DNA of 39,952 nt. Source: Deltaproteobacteria bacterium (GTDB lineage: Bacteria > Myxococcota_A > Polyangia > Haliangiales > J016). The stretch's first letter is position 1. Every line of letters begins with the position of its first letter. Location: contig RFGE01000062.1 in assembly GCA_003696105.1 (NCBI GenBank), positions 1 to 39,952 on the forward strand. Direction: 5' to 3'. Both the position numbers and the translations under genes were made by a program. The notes below the pieces were generated by a model. It ran no database searches and had not been told where the DNA came from. It was given only the letters and a program-made list of their open reading frames with translations. Below are positions 22,492 to 34,587 of this stretch, in pieces.

Positions 22492-22507
22492 TGGCACTCG
22501 CGTTGCA
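22492..22507 (+). promoter_or_regulatory. Sigma54 promoter (TGGCAC-N5-TTGCA)
   Basis: TGGCAC at 22492-22497 and TTGCA at 22503-22507 match the sigma54 consensus fully, with the required 10 nt between the GG and GC dinucleotides. The predicted start point is near 22518, two bases before the lipoprotein ATG at 22520. The same element and distance recur at 35795. Confidence 0.7.
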
Positions 22508-22519
22508 CGCGCGTCGGGC

Positions 22520-23206
22520 ATGGCTCGACTCGCCGCCGGACTGCCTCTGATCGCCGCCGTGGCCGTCGGATGCACCGTCGATCTGGGCGGCTCGCTGCCC
22601 GGAACTCCGCCGGCGGACGCGGGCGCCGGCGACGGCGGCGCGGACGGCGGCGACGGCGGAGGGGAGCGCGCGCTGCTGTCGGTCGCGTTCGCCACGCGCG
22701 AGTCGATCCCGGGCAAGGTCGGCGGCCCGCGCGAGGCCGAGGTGGAGCTCGTGGAACTCGCGATGGACGACCTGCGCGCGATCGGCGATGTGGGCGCCAC
22801 CGGCGCGGTCGCGGTCGACCTGGTATGGGACGAGGAGGAGCGGCCTCGGCCGATCGGGCTGGCCGGCGTGACGGCCGGCCTGTACGCGCAACTGCGCGGC
22901 ACCGTGCGACGCTACGCCGTCTACGGCGAGGTGGAGATCGCGCAGGGCAACGTCGAGTTCGAGATCGTCGACGACGCGCCGCCGCCGTCGGTTGCGCTCG
23001 CGGTCGACCTCGGCGCGCTGGTCGTCGCGGCGGGGACCGCTCACGAAATCGACGTCGACATTCACCTGAAGCGGGTGCTCGAAGTCGTGCCGTGGGATTC
23101 CATCGCACCAGACCCGGACGGCGTGATCCGGATCGACGGCGCCGACGCTGCGGCGATCGACGCGGTGCGGTCGCGGTGGCCGTCGGCGTTTTCGCTCGGC
23201 GACTGA
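22520..23206 (+). CDS. Lipoprotein, paralogue of the 29824 gene
   Basis: 228-residue predicted lipoprotein (lipobox AVGC, Cys18) with an Asp/Gly-rich linker, then a beta-rich domain of unknown function. It is clearly related to the lipoprotein at 29824-30498: both share the order of AGGP/VGGP, DDLRAIGDVG or [10 protein letters not shown], a strand ending VEFEIVDDAPPPSV or [13 protein letters not shown], and a C-terminal helix after PWDSIAP or DWDAVDN. It lies directly behind a strong sigma54-type promoter, so it is probably expressed under starvation, development or stress. No ribosome binding site is visible, in agreement with the two-base leader. Confidence 0.78.
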   Translation: MARLAAGLPLIAAVAVGCTVDLGGSLPGTPPADAGAGDGGADGGDGGGERALLSVAFATRESIPGKVGGPREAEVELVELAMDDLRAIGDVGATGAVAVDLVWDEEERPRPIGLAGVTAGLYAQLRGTVRRYAVYGEVEIAQGNVEFEIVDDAPPPSVALAVDLGALVVAAGTAHEIDVDIHLKRVLEVVPWDSIAPDPDGVIRIDGADAAAIDAVRSRWPSAFSLGD

Positions 23207-23228
23207 GGTGCGGTCGCGCGGGCGGTCG

Positions 23229-23251
23229 GCCGCGGGCCGCGCACCCGCGGC
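23229..23251 (+). terminator. Candidate terminator hairpin
   Basis: A perfect 8-bp stem (23229-23236 with 23244-23251) and 7-nt loop, 23 nt after the stop of the lipoprotein. There is no T-tract. The rest of the 230-bp gap up to the kinase gene holds no other feature. Confidence 0.4.
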
Positions 23252-23436
23252 GGGCGGGCATCAGCTAGCAGGCGGCAGCGCATCGCCGCTGGCTGCGGTC
23301 GCGATCGGCGGGCGATCTCCAGCGTACGCCCTCGCGCCCTTCGGTCCGGTATGGTGTACGCGCCCGTGCGCCGCGGGCGTGCGCCGAACCTCGCCTCGCA
23401 TCTCGCCACCTCGCTGGCGCGCCGATACCCTACGGC

Positions 23437-25263
23437 CTAGCGCCGTGGCGACAGGGTCTCGCGCACCACGACGTCGTTGCCGGCGGTGACCGTGACGCTG
23501 ACCTGCTTGTCCGCGTACCCGGGGTTACCGTACAGCCGCAGCGTGTAGCGGCCCGCGGGGAGCCGCAGCGCGCACGGCGTCTCGTCGCAGCCTTCGCGCC
23601 GGCCGACGACGGCGACGCGGGACCAGGGCGCGGCGCTGATGCGCACCGTGCCGATCGCCGCGGCCCCCGCGTCGGCGCGCTCGCGGCGCGCACGCGTCGC
23701 GGCGTCGCGGCGGCGGCGCGCATGCGGCGGCCGGCTCGGCCGTCCGGCGGTGCGCGCCGGTTCGTCCACCGCGTCGTGGCGTCCCGCGGCGCCGGCGTCC
23801 GGCGAGAGCGCGGTTTCCGTTGCCGATGCATCGAGCGCGGGCGGCGCGGCAGACGACGGCAGCGCGGCGGGGATCGGTCCGGCGTCGACCGCGAAGTCGG
23901 CGCGCGCAGCCGCCGCGATCGGTGCCCGCGCGGCGGTGCCGCTCGAACCAGTCGCGTACCAGCCCGCGGCAGTGGCCGCGGCGACCGCGACGGCACCCCA
24001 CACGGCCGCCGACCACGCCGCCGGTGGGCGCGACCGGGCTGCCGTACCGCGCGCGGTGGCGCCGGTCGCCGCCGTCGTCGCGGCGCTCGCGGCGCCGTCG
24101 CCGGCCGGTTCCCTGGCGGACCGCGCGGCGTCGCTGTCGCCGTCACTCGCCGGTCCTCCGGCGGACTGCGCGGCGTCGCCGGCCGGCCGGGCGCTGTCGG
24201 CCGTACGGGCGCCGGCCGGTTCGTCGGCGACCGTCTCGGCGACCGACCGTGCGGTCTCGTCGCCGGCGGCCAGCGTCGCGACGACGCCGTCGAGCCCGTC
24301 GTCGAGAAACGTCGCCACCGGCCCGCCCGGAGCCGGCAGCGTCTCGTCGGTGGCCGGGTCGGTCGGGGCGTCCGGGAGCAGCTCTGCGAGCCACGCCGCG
24401 AGCCGCACCACCGGGGGGGTCCGATCCGCGCCCGCCGCGCGAGCCGACACGAGGTAGTCGTCGAGGGCGAGCTGCATCGCGCGCGCGGTCGGGTACCGCT
24501 CTTCCAGTGGTGCAGTTGCGCGAGCAACGATCGCGCGCAGCGGCGCGGGCGTGCCGGCGTCGTCCAGCGGCGGCACAGCGCCGGCCCGCGCCTGCGCGAG
24601 CAGCGCCGCGGCGTCTTTCGCGTCGTAGGCGCGGCGGCCGGCGAGCGCCTCGTACAGCACGAGGCCGAGCGAGAACACGTCGGCGCGGCCATCGACGGCG
24701 TCGCCTCGCGCTTGTTCGGGAGCCATGTACGCCGGGGTGCCGCGCACGCGCTGTGCGCCGACCTCGGTCTCGGTGGTCGCCACGCCGAAGTCGACCAGCT
24801 TGACCTCGCCCGATCGCGACAGCAGCACGTTACGCGGCGTGACGTCGCGGTGCACGATCGCCGGCTCGGAGCTGTGGGCGTAGTCGAGCGCCTGGCACGC
24901 CTCCATCACCACGTAGGCGGCCACGACCGGGTCCATCCGCTCGCCTCGCGCGCGGGCGCGTTCGAACACGGCCGCCAGGTCGACGCCGTCGACGAACTCC
25001 ATGACGAGGAACAACTCGTCGCCGGCGCGCCCGAAGTCGAACATCGGCACGATGTTCTTGTGCGCGAGCGACATCGACAGCCGCGCCTCTTGCACGAACA
25101 ACTCGAGGAACCGCGGGTCGCGCGCGCGCTCGCGGCGGATGCGCTTGACGACGAGCTTCTTCTCGACGCCGCCGGGGCCGCGCCGGCGCGCGAGGAACAC
25201 CTCGGCCATGCCCCCGCGTCCGAGCGGGCGGACCAGTTCGTAGCGGCCGACCATCTGGCCCAT
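23437..25263 (-). CDS. Ser/Thr protein kinase with PEGA-like tail
   Basis: 608 residues. An N-terminal kinase domain has the Gly-rich loop LGRGGMAEVFLA, catalytic Lys in LVVKRIR, catalytic loop IVHRDVTPRNVLL, DFGVAT and YMAPEQ. An Ala/Pro/Thr-rich linker carries one membrane helix (about 409-430), and the C-terminal 70 residues form a PEGA-like beta domain (CDETPCALRLPAGRYTLRLY) expected outside the membrane. It is thus a transmembrane receptor-type kinase. I chose the ATG at 25263 because a perfect TATAAT lies 7 nt upstream; the ATG at 25272 overlaps that box and would add three residues. It is divergent from the TPR-like protein at 25330. Ligand and substrate are unknown. Confidence 0.9.
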   Translation of the reverse strand: MGQMVGRYELVRPLGRGGMAEVFLARRRGPGGVEKKLVVKRIRRERARDPRFLELFVQEARLSMSLAHKNIVPMFDFGRAGDELFLVMEFVDGVDLAAVFERARARGERMDPVVAAYVVMEACQALDYAHSSEPAIVHRDVTPRNVLLSRSGEVKLVDFGVATTETEVGAQRVRGTPAYMAPEQARGDAVDGRADVFSLGLVLYEALAGRRAYDAKDAAALLAQARAGAVPPLDDAGTPAPLRAIVARATAPLEERYPTARAMQLALDDYLVSARAAGADRTPPVVRLAAWLAELLPDAPTDPATDETLPAPGGPVATFLDDGLDGVVATLAAGDETARSVAETVADEPAGARTADSARPAGDAAQSAGGPASDGDSDAARSAREPAGDGAASAATTAATGATARGTAARSRPPAAWSAAVWGAVAVAAATAAGWYATGSSGTAARAPIAAAARADFAVDAGPIPAALPSSAAPPALDASATETALSPDAGAAGRHDAVDEPARTAGRPSRPPHARRRRDAATRARRERADAGAAAIGTVRISAAPWSRVAVVGRREGCDETPCALRLPAGRYTLRLYGNPGYADKQVSVTVTAGNDVVVRETLSPRR

Positions 25264-25270
25264 TTCCGGC

Positions 25271-25276
25271 ATTATA
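25271..25276 (-). promoter_or_regulatory. -10 box TATAAT, 7 nt before kinase start
   Basis: On the minus strand a perfect TATAAT ends 7 nt before the ATG at 25263. With 17-nt spacing the -35 would be CGGGCA, three of six matches. The predicted transcript starts at the start codon. This is the clearest leaderless case in the window. Confidence 0.5.
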
Positions 25277-25329
25277 TCGCGGGGATCGCCGCTTGCCCGC
25301 GCCGGCCGGGTGCGCAAAGATCCACGCAG

Positions 25330-26418
25330 ATGGGTTCGCGCGTGGCCGCCGCAGCCGCCGTGCTCCTGGCGTCGGCCGTCGCCGTCGCCGAGCCACCGCC
25401 GATGATCGTGCTGTTCGATCCGGAGGGTGCGCCCGCGCTGCGCGACGCGCTCGACGGCGTCGCGCGCCGCAACGGCACCGCGTTCGTGGATCGGTCGCCG
25501 CCGGCGCCGCCGCCGCCGCGCGCCGGTCATTACCTCGCCCGCGGGATCGACGCCTACCATCGGCTCGAGTACGAGACGGCGCTCGCGCAGCTCGATGCCG
25601 GCCTGGCGGAGGCTGCGCGCACCGGCGCGCTGGGCCTCGCGCCGAGCGAGCTGTCCGACCTGCTGCTGTACCGCGCCTTGGTGCGGACCGAACAGGGCGA
25701 CGCCGCGCGGGCGTGGGACGACATGGTGGGCGCCGCGGTCATCGATCCCACGCGGCGCCTCGACCCGGCGCGGTTTCCGCCGCGCGCGGCCGATGCGTTC
25801 GCGCGTGCGGTGGCCGCCGTCACCGCCGGCGAACCGATCGCCCTGCGCGTGCAGGTGCCGTCGGGGTGCGACGTCGCGGTCGACGCGCGCTCGGTCGCGC
25901 CCGGTGTCGACGTGGAGGTGTTCGCGGGCGAGCACTACGTGCGGGCGGCCTGTCCCGGCGCGATCCCGTTCGGGGCGGTCGTGTCCGTCGCGCGGTCGCC
26001 GCACGTGGTGACCCCGGCCATCGTTCCGATCGCGCCGCCGGACGCGCGCGACGTGGCGGCGTGGGTGCGCCGGCGCGGCGGGGAGTCGTTCATCTACGCG
26101 GTCGCGTCGCGATCGGTCGACCTGCCGGCGACCGTCGCGCTGCGCCTGGTCGACGCGACCACGGCGCGCGAGCGCGGCGCCGTGATCGTCGCGGCGGCCG
26201 GCGACGTCGGCGCCGCGGCGCAGCGGCTCATCGATCGGGTCGTGCGGCCGCCCGCGCCAATCGTCAAGGTGGTGCCGCCGCCGCCGGCGCCGTGGTATCG
26301 CCGCCCGTGGGTGTGGGGCATCGCGGGCGCCGCCGTGGCGACCGCCGTCCTCGTGCCGCTGCTGTCGGACACCGGGCCGAGCGACCGGTTCGACGTGGCG
26401 CCCGAGGTGCGACCGTGA
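25330..26418 (+). CDS. Secreted TPR-like protein with C-terminal membrane helix
   Basis: 362 residues, function unknown. A signal peptide (about 1-21) precedes a helical region with a TPR-like rhythm (HYLARGIDAYHRLEYETALA, about 65-130), a PEGA-like beta segment (ALRVQVPSGCDVAVDAR, about 172-215), a Rossmann-like stretch and a Pro-rich linker before one C-terminal membrane helix (about 325-345). It resembles the cell-envelope TPR/PEGA proteins often found beside Ser/Thr kinases of this group, and here it is divergent from one. Its stop overlaps the next gene's start (GTGA), so it is in an operon with the kelch lipoprotein. Confidence 0.75.
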   Translation: MGSRVAAAAAVLLASAVAVAEPPPMIVLFDPEGAPALRDALDGVARRNGTAFVDRSPPAPPPPRAGHYLARGIDAYHRLEYETALAQLDAGLAEAARTGALGLAPSELSDLLLYRALVRTEQGDAARAWDDMVGAAVIDPTRRLDPARFPPRAADAFARAVAAVTAGEPIALRVQVPSGCDVAVDARSVAPGVDVEVFAGEHYVRAACPGAIPFGAVVSVARSPHVVTPAIVPIAPPDARDVAAWVRRRGGESFIYAVASRSVDLPATVALRLVDATTARERGAVIVAAAGDVGAAAQRLIDRVVRPPAPIVKVVPPPPAPWYRRPWVWGIAGAAVATAVLVPLLSDTGPSDRFDVAPEVRP

Positions 26419-27857
26419 CCGGGGCGACCGGCGTCATCGCGCGCGCGGTGGCGGTCGCCGCGCTCGCCGCTACCGGCTGCGCCGACGGCGGTGGCGTGAC
26501 GTTGCGGCCGGTCATCGAGCTGCCCCCCGCGACGTCGGACGCCTATCCGATGGCGGCGCTCGACCAGTGGACCCTGTCGATCGCCGAGCAGGGCGATCCG
26601 TCGCCGCTGAGCCTGCAGACGCGCGAGCCGCCGTCGCCGCCGACGCTCGCCGGCGTCCCGTTCGGCGACGATCTCGTCGTCCACCTCAGCGGCACGTCGG
26701 CCGGCGTCGAGATCGCCTACGGGCGCACGTGCGCGGTGTCCGTACCGGGCGACGTGCTCGAGCCGCACCTGTACTTCGCGCGCACGGTGAGCTGGGGGCC
26801 GGCGCCGCGCCCGGCTGCGGGCAATCGGCGGCGCGCGGGCGGCTATCAACGCCTCGACGGCGCGGCCGTGCTCGCCGGCGGGGCCGACGGCGCCACCGCG
26901 ATCGAGGTGTTCGATCCGCGCGCGGGTGCGTTCTCGACGCTCGCGTCGCAGCTCGCGCCGCGCGACGGCGCCACTCTGTCGCCGCTGCTCGACGGCCGGG
27001 CTCTGATCGTCGGCGGTCGCGATCCCGACGGCGCGCTGGTTGCGCTCGCGGAGATCCTCGATGCCAAGAGCGACGCGATCGCCGCGCGCAGCGAGGGCGT
27101 TCCGGCCGTGTCGGAGCACGCGGCTGCCACCCTGGTCGACGGCTCGGTGATCGTGGCCGGCGGCGTCGGCCCCGCGGGAGTGACCGCGCAGGCGTGGGAG
27201 TTCGGCGTCGATGCGGCCGGCCAGATTGCCGCTCCACGGTTGCTGTTCGACGGGTTGGCGCTCGCGCGCGCCGGCCATACGATGACGCGTCTCGGCGACG
27301 ATGTGGGCGCGGATGTGCTCGTCGTCGGCGGCCGCGACGCGTCGGGGGCGCCCGTCGGCCTCGCCGAACTGTATCGCCCGCTGTTCGAGTCGTTCGAAAC
27401 GATCGAGGGGAGCGGCTCCACGATGATCGCGCCGCGCTGGGGCCATCGCGCCGTCCGCATGCCCGGGGGCTTCGTCCTGATTCTCGGCGGCGTCGACCCG
27501 GAGCCGGTGACTCAGCTCGAACTGTACGATCCGGGCCTGGGCACGTTCGTGGACGCCGGTCAGCTTCCCGAGGGGGCCGGCGTGACCGGGATGTCGGCGA
27601 CGCCGCTGCCGGACGGTGGCGTGTTGATCGCCGGCGGGTTCGACGCGGCCGGACAGCGGACCGCGTCGGCGTTCGTCGCGCGCCTCGACGAGATCGACGG
27701 GCGGCTCGTGGTGGTCGGTACCGACTCGCTCGACGTGCCCCGCGCCGACCACACCGCCGTGCCGCTGTGCGACGGGACCATCCTCGTCGTCGGCGGCGCC
27801 GACGACCCCGACGCGCCGGCCGAGCGCTACAACCCGTCGAGCACCGGCCGCCGGTAG
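26415..27857 (+). CDS. Kelch-repeat beta-propeller lipoprotein
   Basis: 480-residue predicted lipoprotein (lipobox ATGC, Cys22). After about 120 residues of beta-rich sequence, seven kelch-like repeats with a double-Gly strand are visible: AVLAGGADG, ALIVGGRDPDG, VIVAGGVGPAG, VLVVGGRDASG, VLILGGVDPEP, VLIAGGFDAAG and ILVVGGADDPD. Seven units suggest a complete seven-bladed propeller. Such proteins usually bind ligands or partner proteins at the cell surface; the partner here is unknown. It is translationally coupled to the TPR-like protein. Confidence 0.85.
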   Translation: MTGATGVIARAVAVAALAATGCADGGGVTLRPVIELPPATSDAYPMAALDQWTLSIAEQGDPSPLSLQTREPPSPPTLAGVPFGDDLVVHLSGTSAGVEIAYGRTCAVSVPGDVLEPHLYFARTVSWGPAPRPAAGNRRRAGGYQRLDGAAVLAGGADGATAIEVFDPRAGAFSTLASQLAPRDGATLSPLLDGRALIVGGRDPDGALVALAEILDAKSDAIAARSEGVPAVSEHAAATLVDGSVIVAGGVGPAGVTAQAWEFGVDAAGQIAAPRLLFDGLALARAGHTMTRLGDDVGADVLVVGGRDASGAPVGLAELYRPLFESFETIEGSGSTMIAPRWGHRAVRMPGGFVLILGGVDPEPVTQLELYDPGLGTFVDAGQLPEGAGVTGMSATPLPDGGVLIAGGFDAAGQRTASAFVARLDEIDGRLVVVGTDSLDVPRADHTAVPLCDGTILVVGGADDPDAPAERYNPSSTGRR

Positions 27858-27866
27858 CGAAACGCT

Positions 27867-27892
27867 CGGGTGGTCTTCGATCGGACGACCCG
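27867..27892. terminator. Hairpin between convergent genes
   Basis: CGGGTGGTC (27867-27875) pairs with GACGACCCG (27884-27892) apart from one G-G mismatch, with an 8-nt loop starting TTCG. It lies in the 49-bp gap between the kelch lipoprotein and the convergent sigma54 activator, so it may terminate both. No T-tract. Confidence 0.45.
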
Positions 27893-27906
27893 GCGGTGCT
27901 CGAACT

Positions 27907-29709
<1,803 letters not shown>

Positions 29710-29811
29710 GGCATCGAGATGTGCGCTGTACGTTCGTTGCACAGTGTCCCAACATTGCGCACAGCGGAAAAGGGCTTTCGAAAGGATGTTCGCGGGCGGG
29801 ACGGCTCGCGG

Positions 29812-29817
29812 TAGACT
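29812..29817 (+). promoter_or_regulatory. Candidate -10 (TAGACT), 6 nt before start
   Basis: TAGACT ends 6 nt before the ATG at 29824, as in other leaderless candidates here. Unlike its paralogue at 22520, this gene has no sigma54 element. Confidence 0.3.
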
Positions 29818-29823
29818 GACAGC

Positions 29824-30498
29824 ATGAACTGTGCCCGCGTCGCTGCGGCGGTCGTCGCGCTCGCGATCGGGTGCGACCCGGGGCAGGTGTCGATGCCCGA
29901 CGGCGGAATCGGCGACGCAGGTGGTGTGCCGTCGGACGCCGGCGATGGCGGCCACGCGGATGGCTCGGCGTTCGAGATCGAATGGCGCACCGCGCCCAAG
30001 GTGCCGGATAGCGCGGGTGGACCGTGGCGCCCGCAGTTTGAACTCGCACGTTTCGATCTGACGGACGTGCGCGTTGTCGGCGACGTCGGCGTGCTGGCGG
30101 CAGCGACCGTCGAGCTCGAGTTTTCCGACGACGACAAGCCGGCGACGCGTTTCGAGCCGGCCGCGCCGGGGCGCTACGCGACGGTGTTGGGGCGGATTGC
30201 GTACGTGGAAATTCGCGGGTCGCTCGACGTCGGCGGCGAACTCGGCGGCGAGCGCGTCGACTTCGTCATCGAGGACCGGCCGCCGCCGCAAGTTGGGCTC
30301 GCGCTCGCCCTGGGTGACGCGGAGGTCAAGCCGGGCGAGACGAAGCGCGTGCGCATTCGGTTCGATCTGCGCGCGCTCGTCGATGCGGTGGATTGGGACG
30401 CCGTCGACAACGAAGACGGCACACTCGAGCTGGAGTCCGACGGACCGCAAATCGAAGCGTTCCGCACGGCGCTCGCGGGTGCGATCCGACTCGAGTAG
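29824..30498 (+). CDS. Lipoprotein, paralogue of the 22520 gene
   Basis: 224-residue predicted lipoprotein (lipobox AIGC, Cys17) with a Gly/Asp-rich linker and a beta-rich domain shared with the lipoprotein at 22520-23206 along nearly the whole length. Shared landmarks are [23 protein letters not shown] and DWDAVDN. The promoters differ: this copy has a sigma70-like box. It is divergent from the FHA-sigma54 activator (114 bp between starts) and convergent with the ferredoxin-like gene (10 bp between ends). Function unknown. Confidence 0.78.
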   Translation: MNCARVAAAVVALAIGCDPGQVSMPDGGIGDAGGVPSDAGDGGHADGSAFEIEWRTAPKVPDSAGGPWRPQFELARFDLTDVRVVGDVGVLAAATVELEFSDDDKPATRFEPAAPGRYATVLGRIAYVEIRGSLDVGGELGGERVDFVIEDRPPPQVGLALALGDAEVKPGETKRVRIRFDLRALVDAVDWDAVDNEDGTLELESDGPQIEAFRTALAGAIRLE

Positions 30499-30508
30499 GC
30501 CGGCTGCG

Positions 30509-32322
<1,814 letters not shown>

Positions 32323-32324
32323 TC

Positions 32325-32822
32325 ATGATGACCAGAGCCCTGGCGAGCCTCGGTCCGGCGGCAGTGGCATGTGCGCTGGCGTCCGCCTGCGCCGGCCGCG
32401 GGCGACCGGTGCAGCCGCCGACCGTGCCGCCGCCGGCCGCAGACGCCGTGGCCGCCGCGCGCGCGGTGGTCGAGCAGTACGAGCAGGGCTACGAGGTGCT
32501 CAGTGCCGAGGCGCTGAAGCCGCTTTACGCGCCCGGCGACGATGTGCTGGTGGTCGCGCAGGGGCGCGCGTGGCGCGGCGTTGCCGCGGTGGACGGCTAC
32601 CTGCGCGATCTGTTCGCCCGTGCCGAGGCGGTGCGGCTCGACCTGTCCGACGTGCGCGTGCAGTCGCTCGGCGCCGACGCGGCCGAGGTGTCCGCCGCCG
32701 TGGTCCGCGAGATCCGCACGGGCGCGACGACGGCGATCGAGCGGGGGGTGCTCACCCTGACCTTGTCGCGAGTGGGCGACCGCTGGTTGATCCGCACCGA
32801 GCACTTCTCGTACGGTCGCTGA
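32325..32822 (+). CDS. NTF2-like lipoprotein
   Basis: 165-residue predicted lipoprotein (lipobox ASAC, Cys22). After a Pro/Ala-rich spacer the mature part has the helix-helix then beta-sheet pattern of SnoaL/NTF2-like domains (VVEQYEQGYEVLSAEALKPL, then VAQGRAWRGVAAVDGYLRDL, ending GDRWLIRTEHFSY). Such domains often bind small ligands or act as hydrolases; nothing here shows which. Two adjacent ATGs (32325 and 32328) are possible. Homoserine dehydrogenase starts immediately after its stop. Confidence 0.82.
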   Translation: MMTRALASLGPAAVACALASACAGRGRPVQPPTVPPPAADAVAAARAVVEQYEQGYEVLSAEALKPLYAPGDDVLVVAQGRAWRGVAAVDGYLRDLFARAEAVRLDLSDVRVQSLGADAAEVSAAVVREIRTGATTAIERGVLTLTLSRVGDRWLIRTEHFSYGR

Positions 32823-34121
32823 ATGCGGCAGATCGGCGTCGGCCTGTTGGGCCTCGGCAACGTCGGCTCCGGCGTCGTGCGGCTCCTGGCCGAGAACGCC
32901 GAAGCGATCGAGGACCGCCTCGGTGCTCAGTTGGTGGTGCGGGCGATCGCCGTGCGCGCGCCCGACAAGCCGCGCGCGGTCGACGTCGACCCGGCGCTGG
33001 TGACCACCGACGCCGGCGCCGTCATCGACCGCGATGACGTCGACATCGTGTGCGAGCTGGTCGGCGGCGAGACCGATGCGCGCGACTATGTGCTGCGCGC
33101 GATCGACCGCGGCAAGCACGTCGTCACCGCGAACAAGGCGCTGTTGGCGGTGCACGGCGAGGAGGTGTTCACCGCCGCGGAGCGCCGTGGCGTCGACGTC
33201 TACTACGAGGCCGCCGTGTGCGCCGGCGTGCCGATCATCCGGGCGCTGCGCGAGGGGCTCGCGTCCGACCGCATCGAGTCCGTGTACGGCATCGTCAACG
33301 GCACGTCCAACTTCATCCTCACCCGGATGGCCGAGGAGGGCGCGCCGTTCGACGAAGTGGTGCGCGCCGCGCAGGAGGCTGGCTACGCCGAGGCGGACCC
33401 GTCGTTCGACGTCGACGGCATCGACGCCGCGCACAAGCTCGCGATCCTCACCATGCTGTGCTTCGGCACGAGCGTGGCGCTGTCGGACATCTACATCGAG
33501 GACATCCGGTCGCTGTCGCCGGTCGACTTCGCGTTCGCCGACCGGTTCGGCTACGTGATCAAGCCGCTCGCCATCGCGCGCGCACACGACGACGGGCTCG
33601 AGCTGCGCGTCCATCCGACGATGGTGCCCAAGAGCTGGCTGCTCGCGAGCGTGCCGGGCGCCAACAACGCGCTGTACGTGCGGTCGTACGCGCTCGGCCC
33701 GTCGATGTACTACGGGGCGGGCGCGGGCATGATGCCGACGGCGGTCGCGGCCGTATCCGATCTGATCGAGGTGAGCCGCAACGTGCTGGCGAACGCGGCG
33801 GGCCACCTGCCGCTGCGCAGCTACGCGCGCATGCCGAACCGGCCGGTGCGCGACATCGGCCGGCTCGACACGCCGTACTACATGCGGTTCGGAGTGCTCG
33901 ACCGCCCGGGCGTGCTCGGCCAGCTCACCACCGTGCTCGGCGACCACCAGATCTCGATCGCGCAGGTCGTCCAGGAGGGGCCGCGCGAGCCGGAGCGGCC
34001 GGTGCGCGTCGTCGTGCTCACCCACGCGGCGCGCGAGAGCAACGTGCGCCACGCGCTCGCGCAGGTCGCCAAGCTCGCGTCGGTCGTCGAGCCGGCGCAG
34101 ATCATCCGCATCGCGCAGTGA
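32823..34121 (+). CDS. hom: Homoserine dehydrogenase with ACT domain
   Basis: 432 residues. Reduces aspartate semialdehyde to homoserine for threonine and methionine synthesis. The NAD(P)-binding GLGNVGSGV is at the start, the catalytic region VVTANKALLA and VYGIVNGTSNFILTRM follow, and a C-terminal ACT domain (about 350-432, FGVLDRPGVLGQLTTVLGD) gives allosteric control, usually by threonine. Length and domain order are normal. The ATG directly abuts the preceding stop, so it is translated with the lipoprotein gene. No aspartate kinase or threonine synthase gene is adjacent. Confidence 0.95.
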   Translation: MRQIGVGLLGLGNVGSGVVRLLAENAEAIEDRLGAQLVVRAIAVRAPDKPRAVDVDPALVTTDAGAVIDRDDVDIVCELVGGETDARDYVLRAIDRGKHVVTANKALLAVHGEEVFTAAERRGVDVYYEAAVCAGVPIIRALREGLASDRIESVYGIVNGTSNFILTRMAEEGAPFDEVVRAAQEAGYAEADPSFDVDGIDAAHKLAILTMLCFGTSVALSDIYIEDIRSLSPVDFAFADRFGYVIKPLAIARAHDDGLELRVHPTMVPKSWLLASVPGANNALYVRSYALGPSMYYGAGAGMMPTAVAAVSDLIEVSRNVLANAAGHLPLRSYARMPNRPVRDIGRLDTPYYMRFGVLDRPGVLGQLTTVLGDHQISIAQVVQEGPREPERPVRVVVLTHAARESNVRHALAQVAKLASVVEPAQIIRIAQ

Positions 34122-34134
34122 CCGCGGAGCCGCC

Positions 34135-34530
34135 GTGATCTACCGCCAGCGCGTCATCTTCGGCGACACCGATCAGATGGGGGTCGTGTACTACGCGAAC
34201 TACCTGCGCTACTTCGAGGCGGCGCGCGCCGCGTTCTTGCGCGCCAAGGGCGGCTCGCACCGCGACCTCGACGCGTGGGGGGTGGCCCTGCCGGTCGCCG
34301 AGGCGCACTGTAAGTACCACCGACCCGCCCGCTACGAAGACGTGCTCGAGGTGGACGCGCGGGTCACCGAGCTGCGCGGCGCGTCGCTGCGGTTCGACTA
34401 CGCGATCCGGCGCGACGGCGAGCTGCTGGTCACCGGCTACACCGTCCACGCGTGCGTGGACGCCGGCGGCAGGCCGCGGCGCATCCCGGGGCCGCTGCGC
34501 GACCTGATCGGACCGGTGCCGAGCGAGTAG
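34135..34530 (+). CDS. YbgC-like acyl-CoA thioesterase (hotdog fold)
   Basis: 131 residues of the 4HBT/YbgC family, which hydrolyses acyl-CoA or acyl-ACP thioesters. The signature DTDQMGVVYYANYLRYFE contains the catalytic Asp13. Most YbgC proteins have VYH where this one has VYY, so the second conserved His is replaced. YbgC usually sits with Tol-Pal genes, but no tol genes are seen here. It starts with GTG 13 nt after homoserine dehydrogenase, with GGAG upstream. Confidence 0.88.
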   Translation: MIYRQRVIFGDTDQMGVVYYANYLRYFEAARAAFLRAKGGSHRDLDAWGVALPVAEAHCKYHRPARYEDVLEVDARVTELRGASLRFDYAIRRDGELLVTGYTVHACVDAGGRPRRIPGPLRDLIGPVPSE

Positions 34531-34587
34531 GGGCGGCCGGCGCCGGCCGGTTGATCGCCTCGAGGTCGCGTGGTTCACTCCGGGCCC

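Noticed and set aside
29710-29823. Possible sigma54 site upstream of the FHA activator (TGGGACACTGTGCAA region, minus strand)
   Set aside because: Spacing between GG and GC is 7-8 nt, not 10, so it does not fit sigma54.
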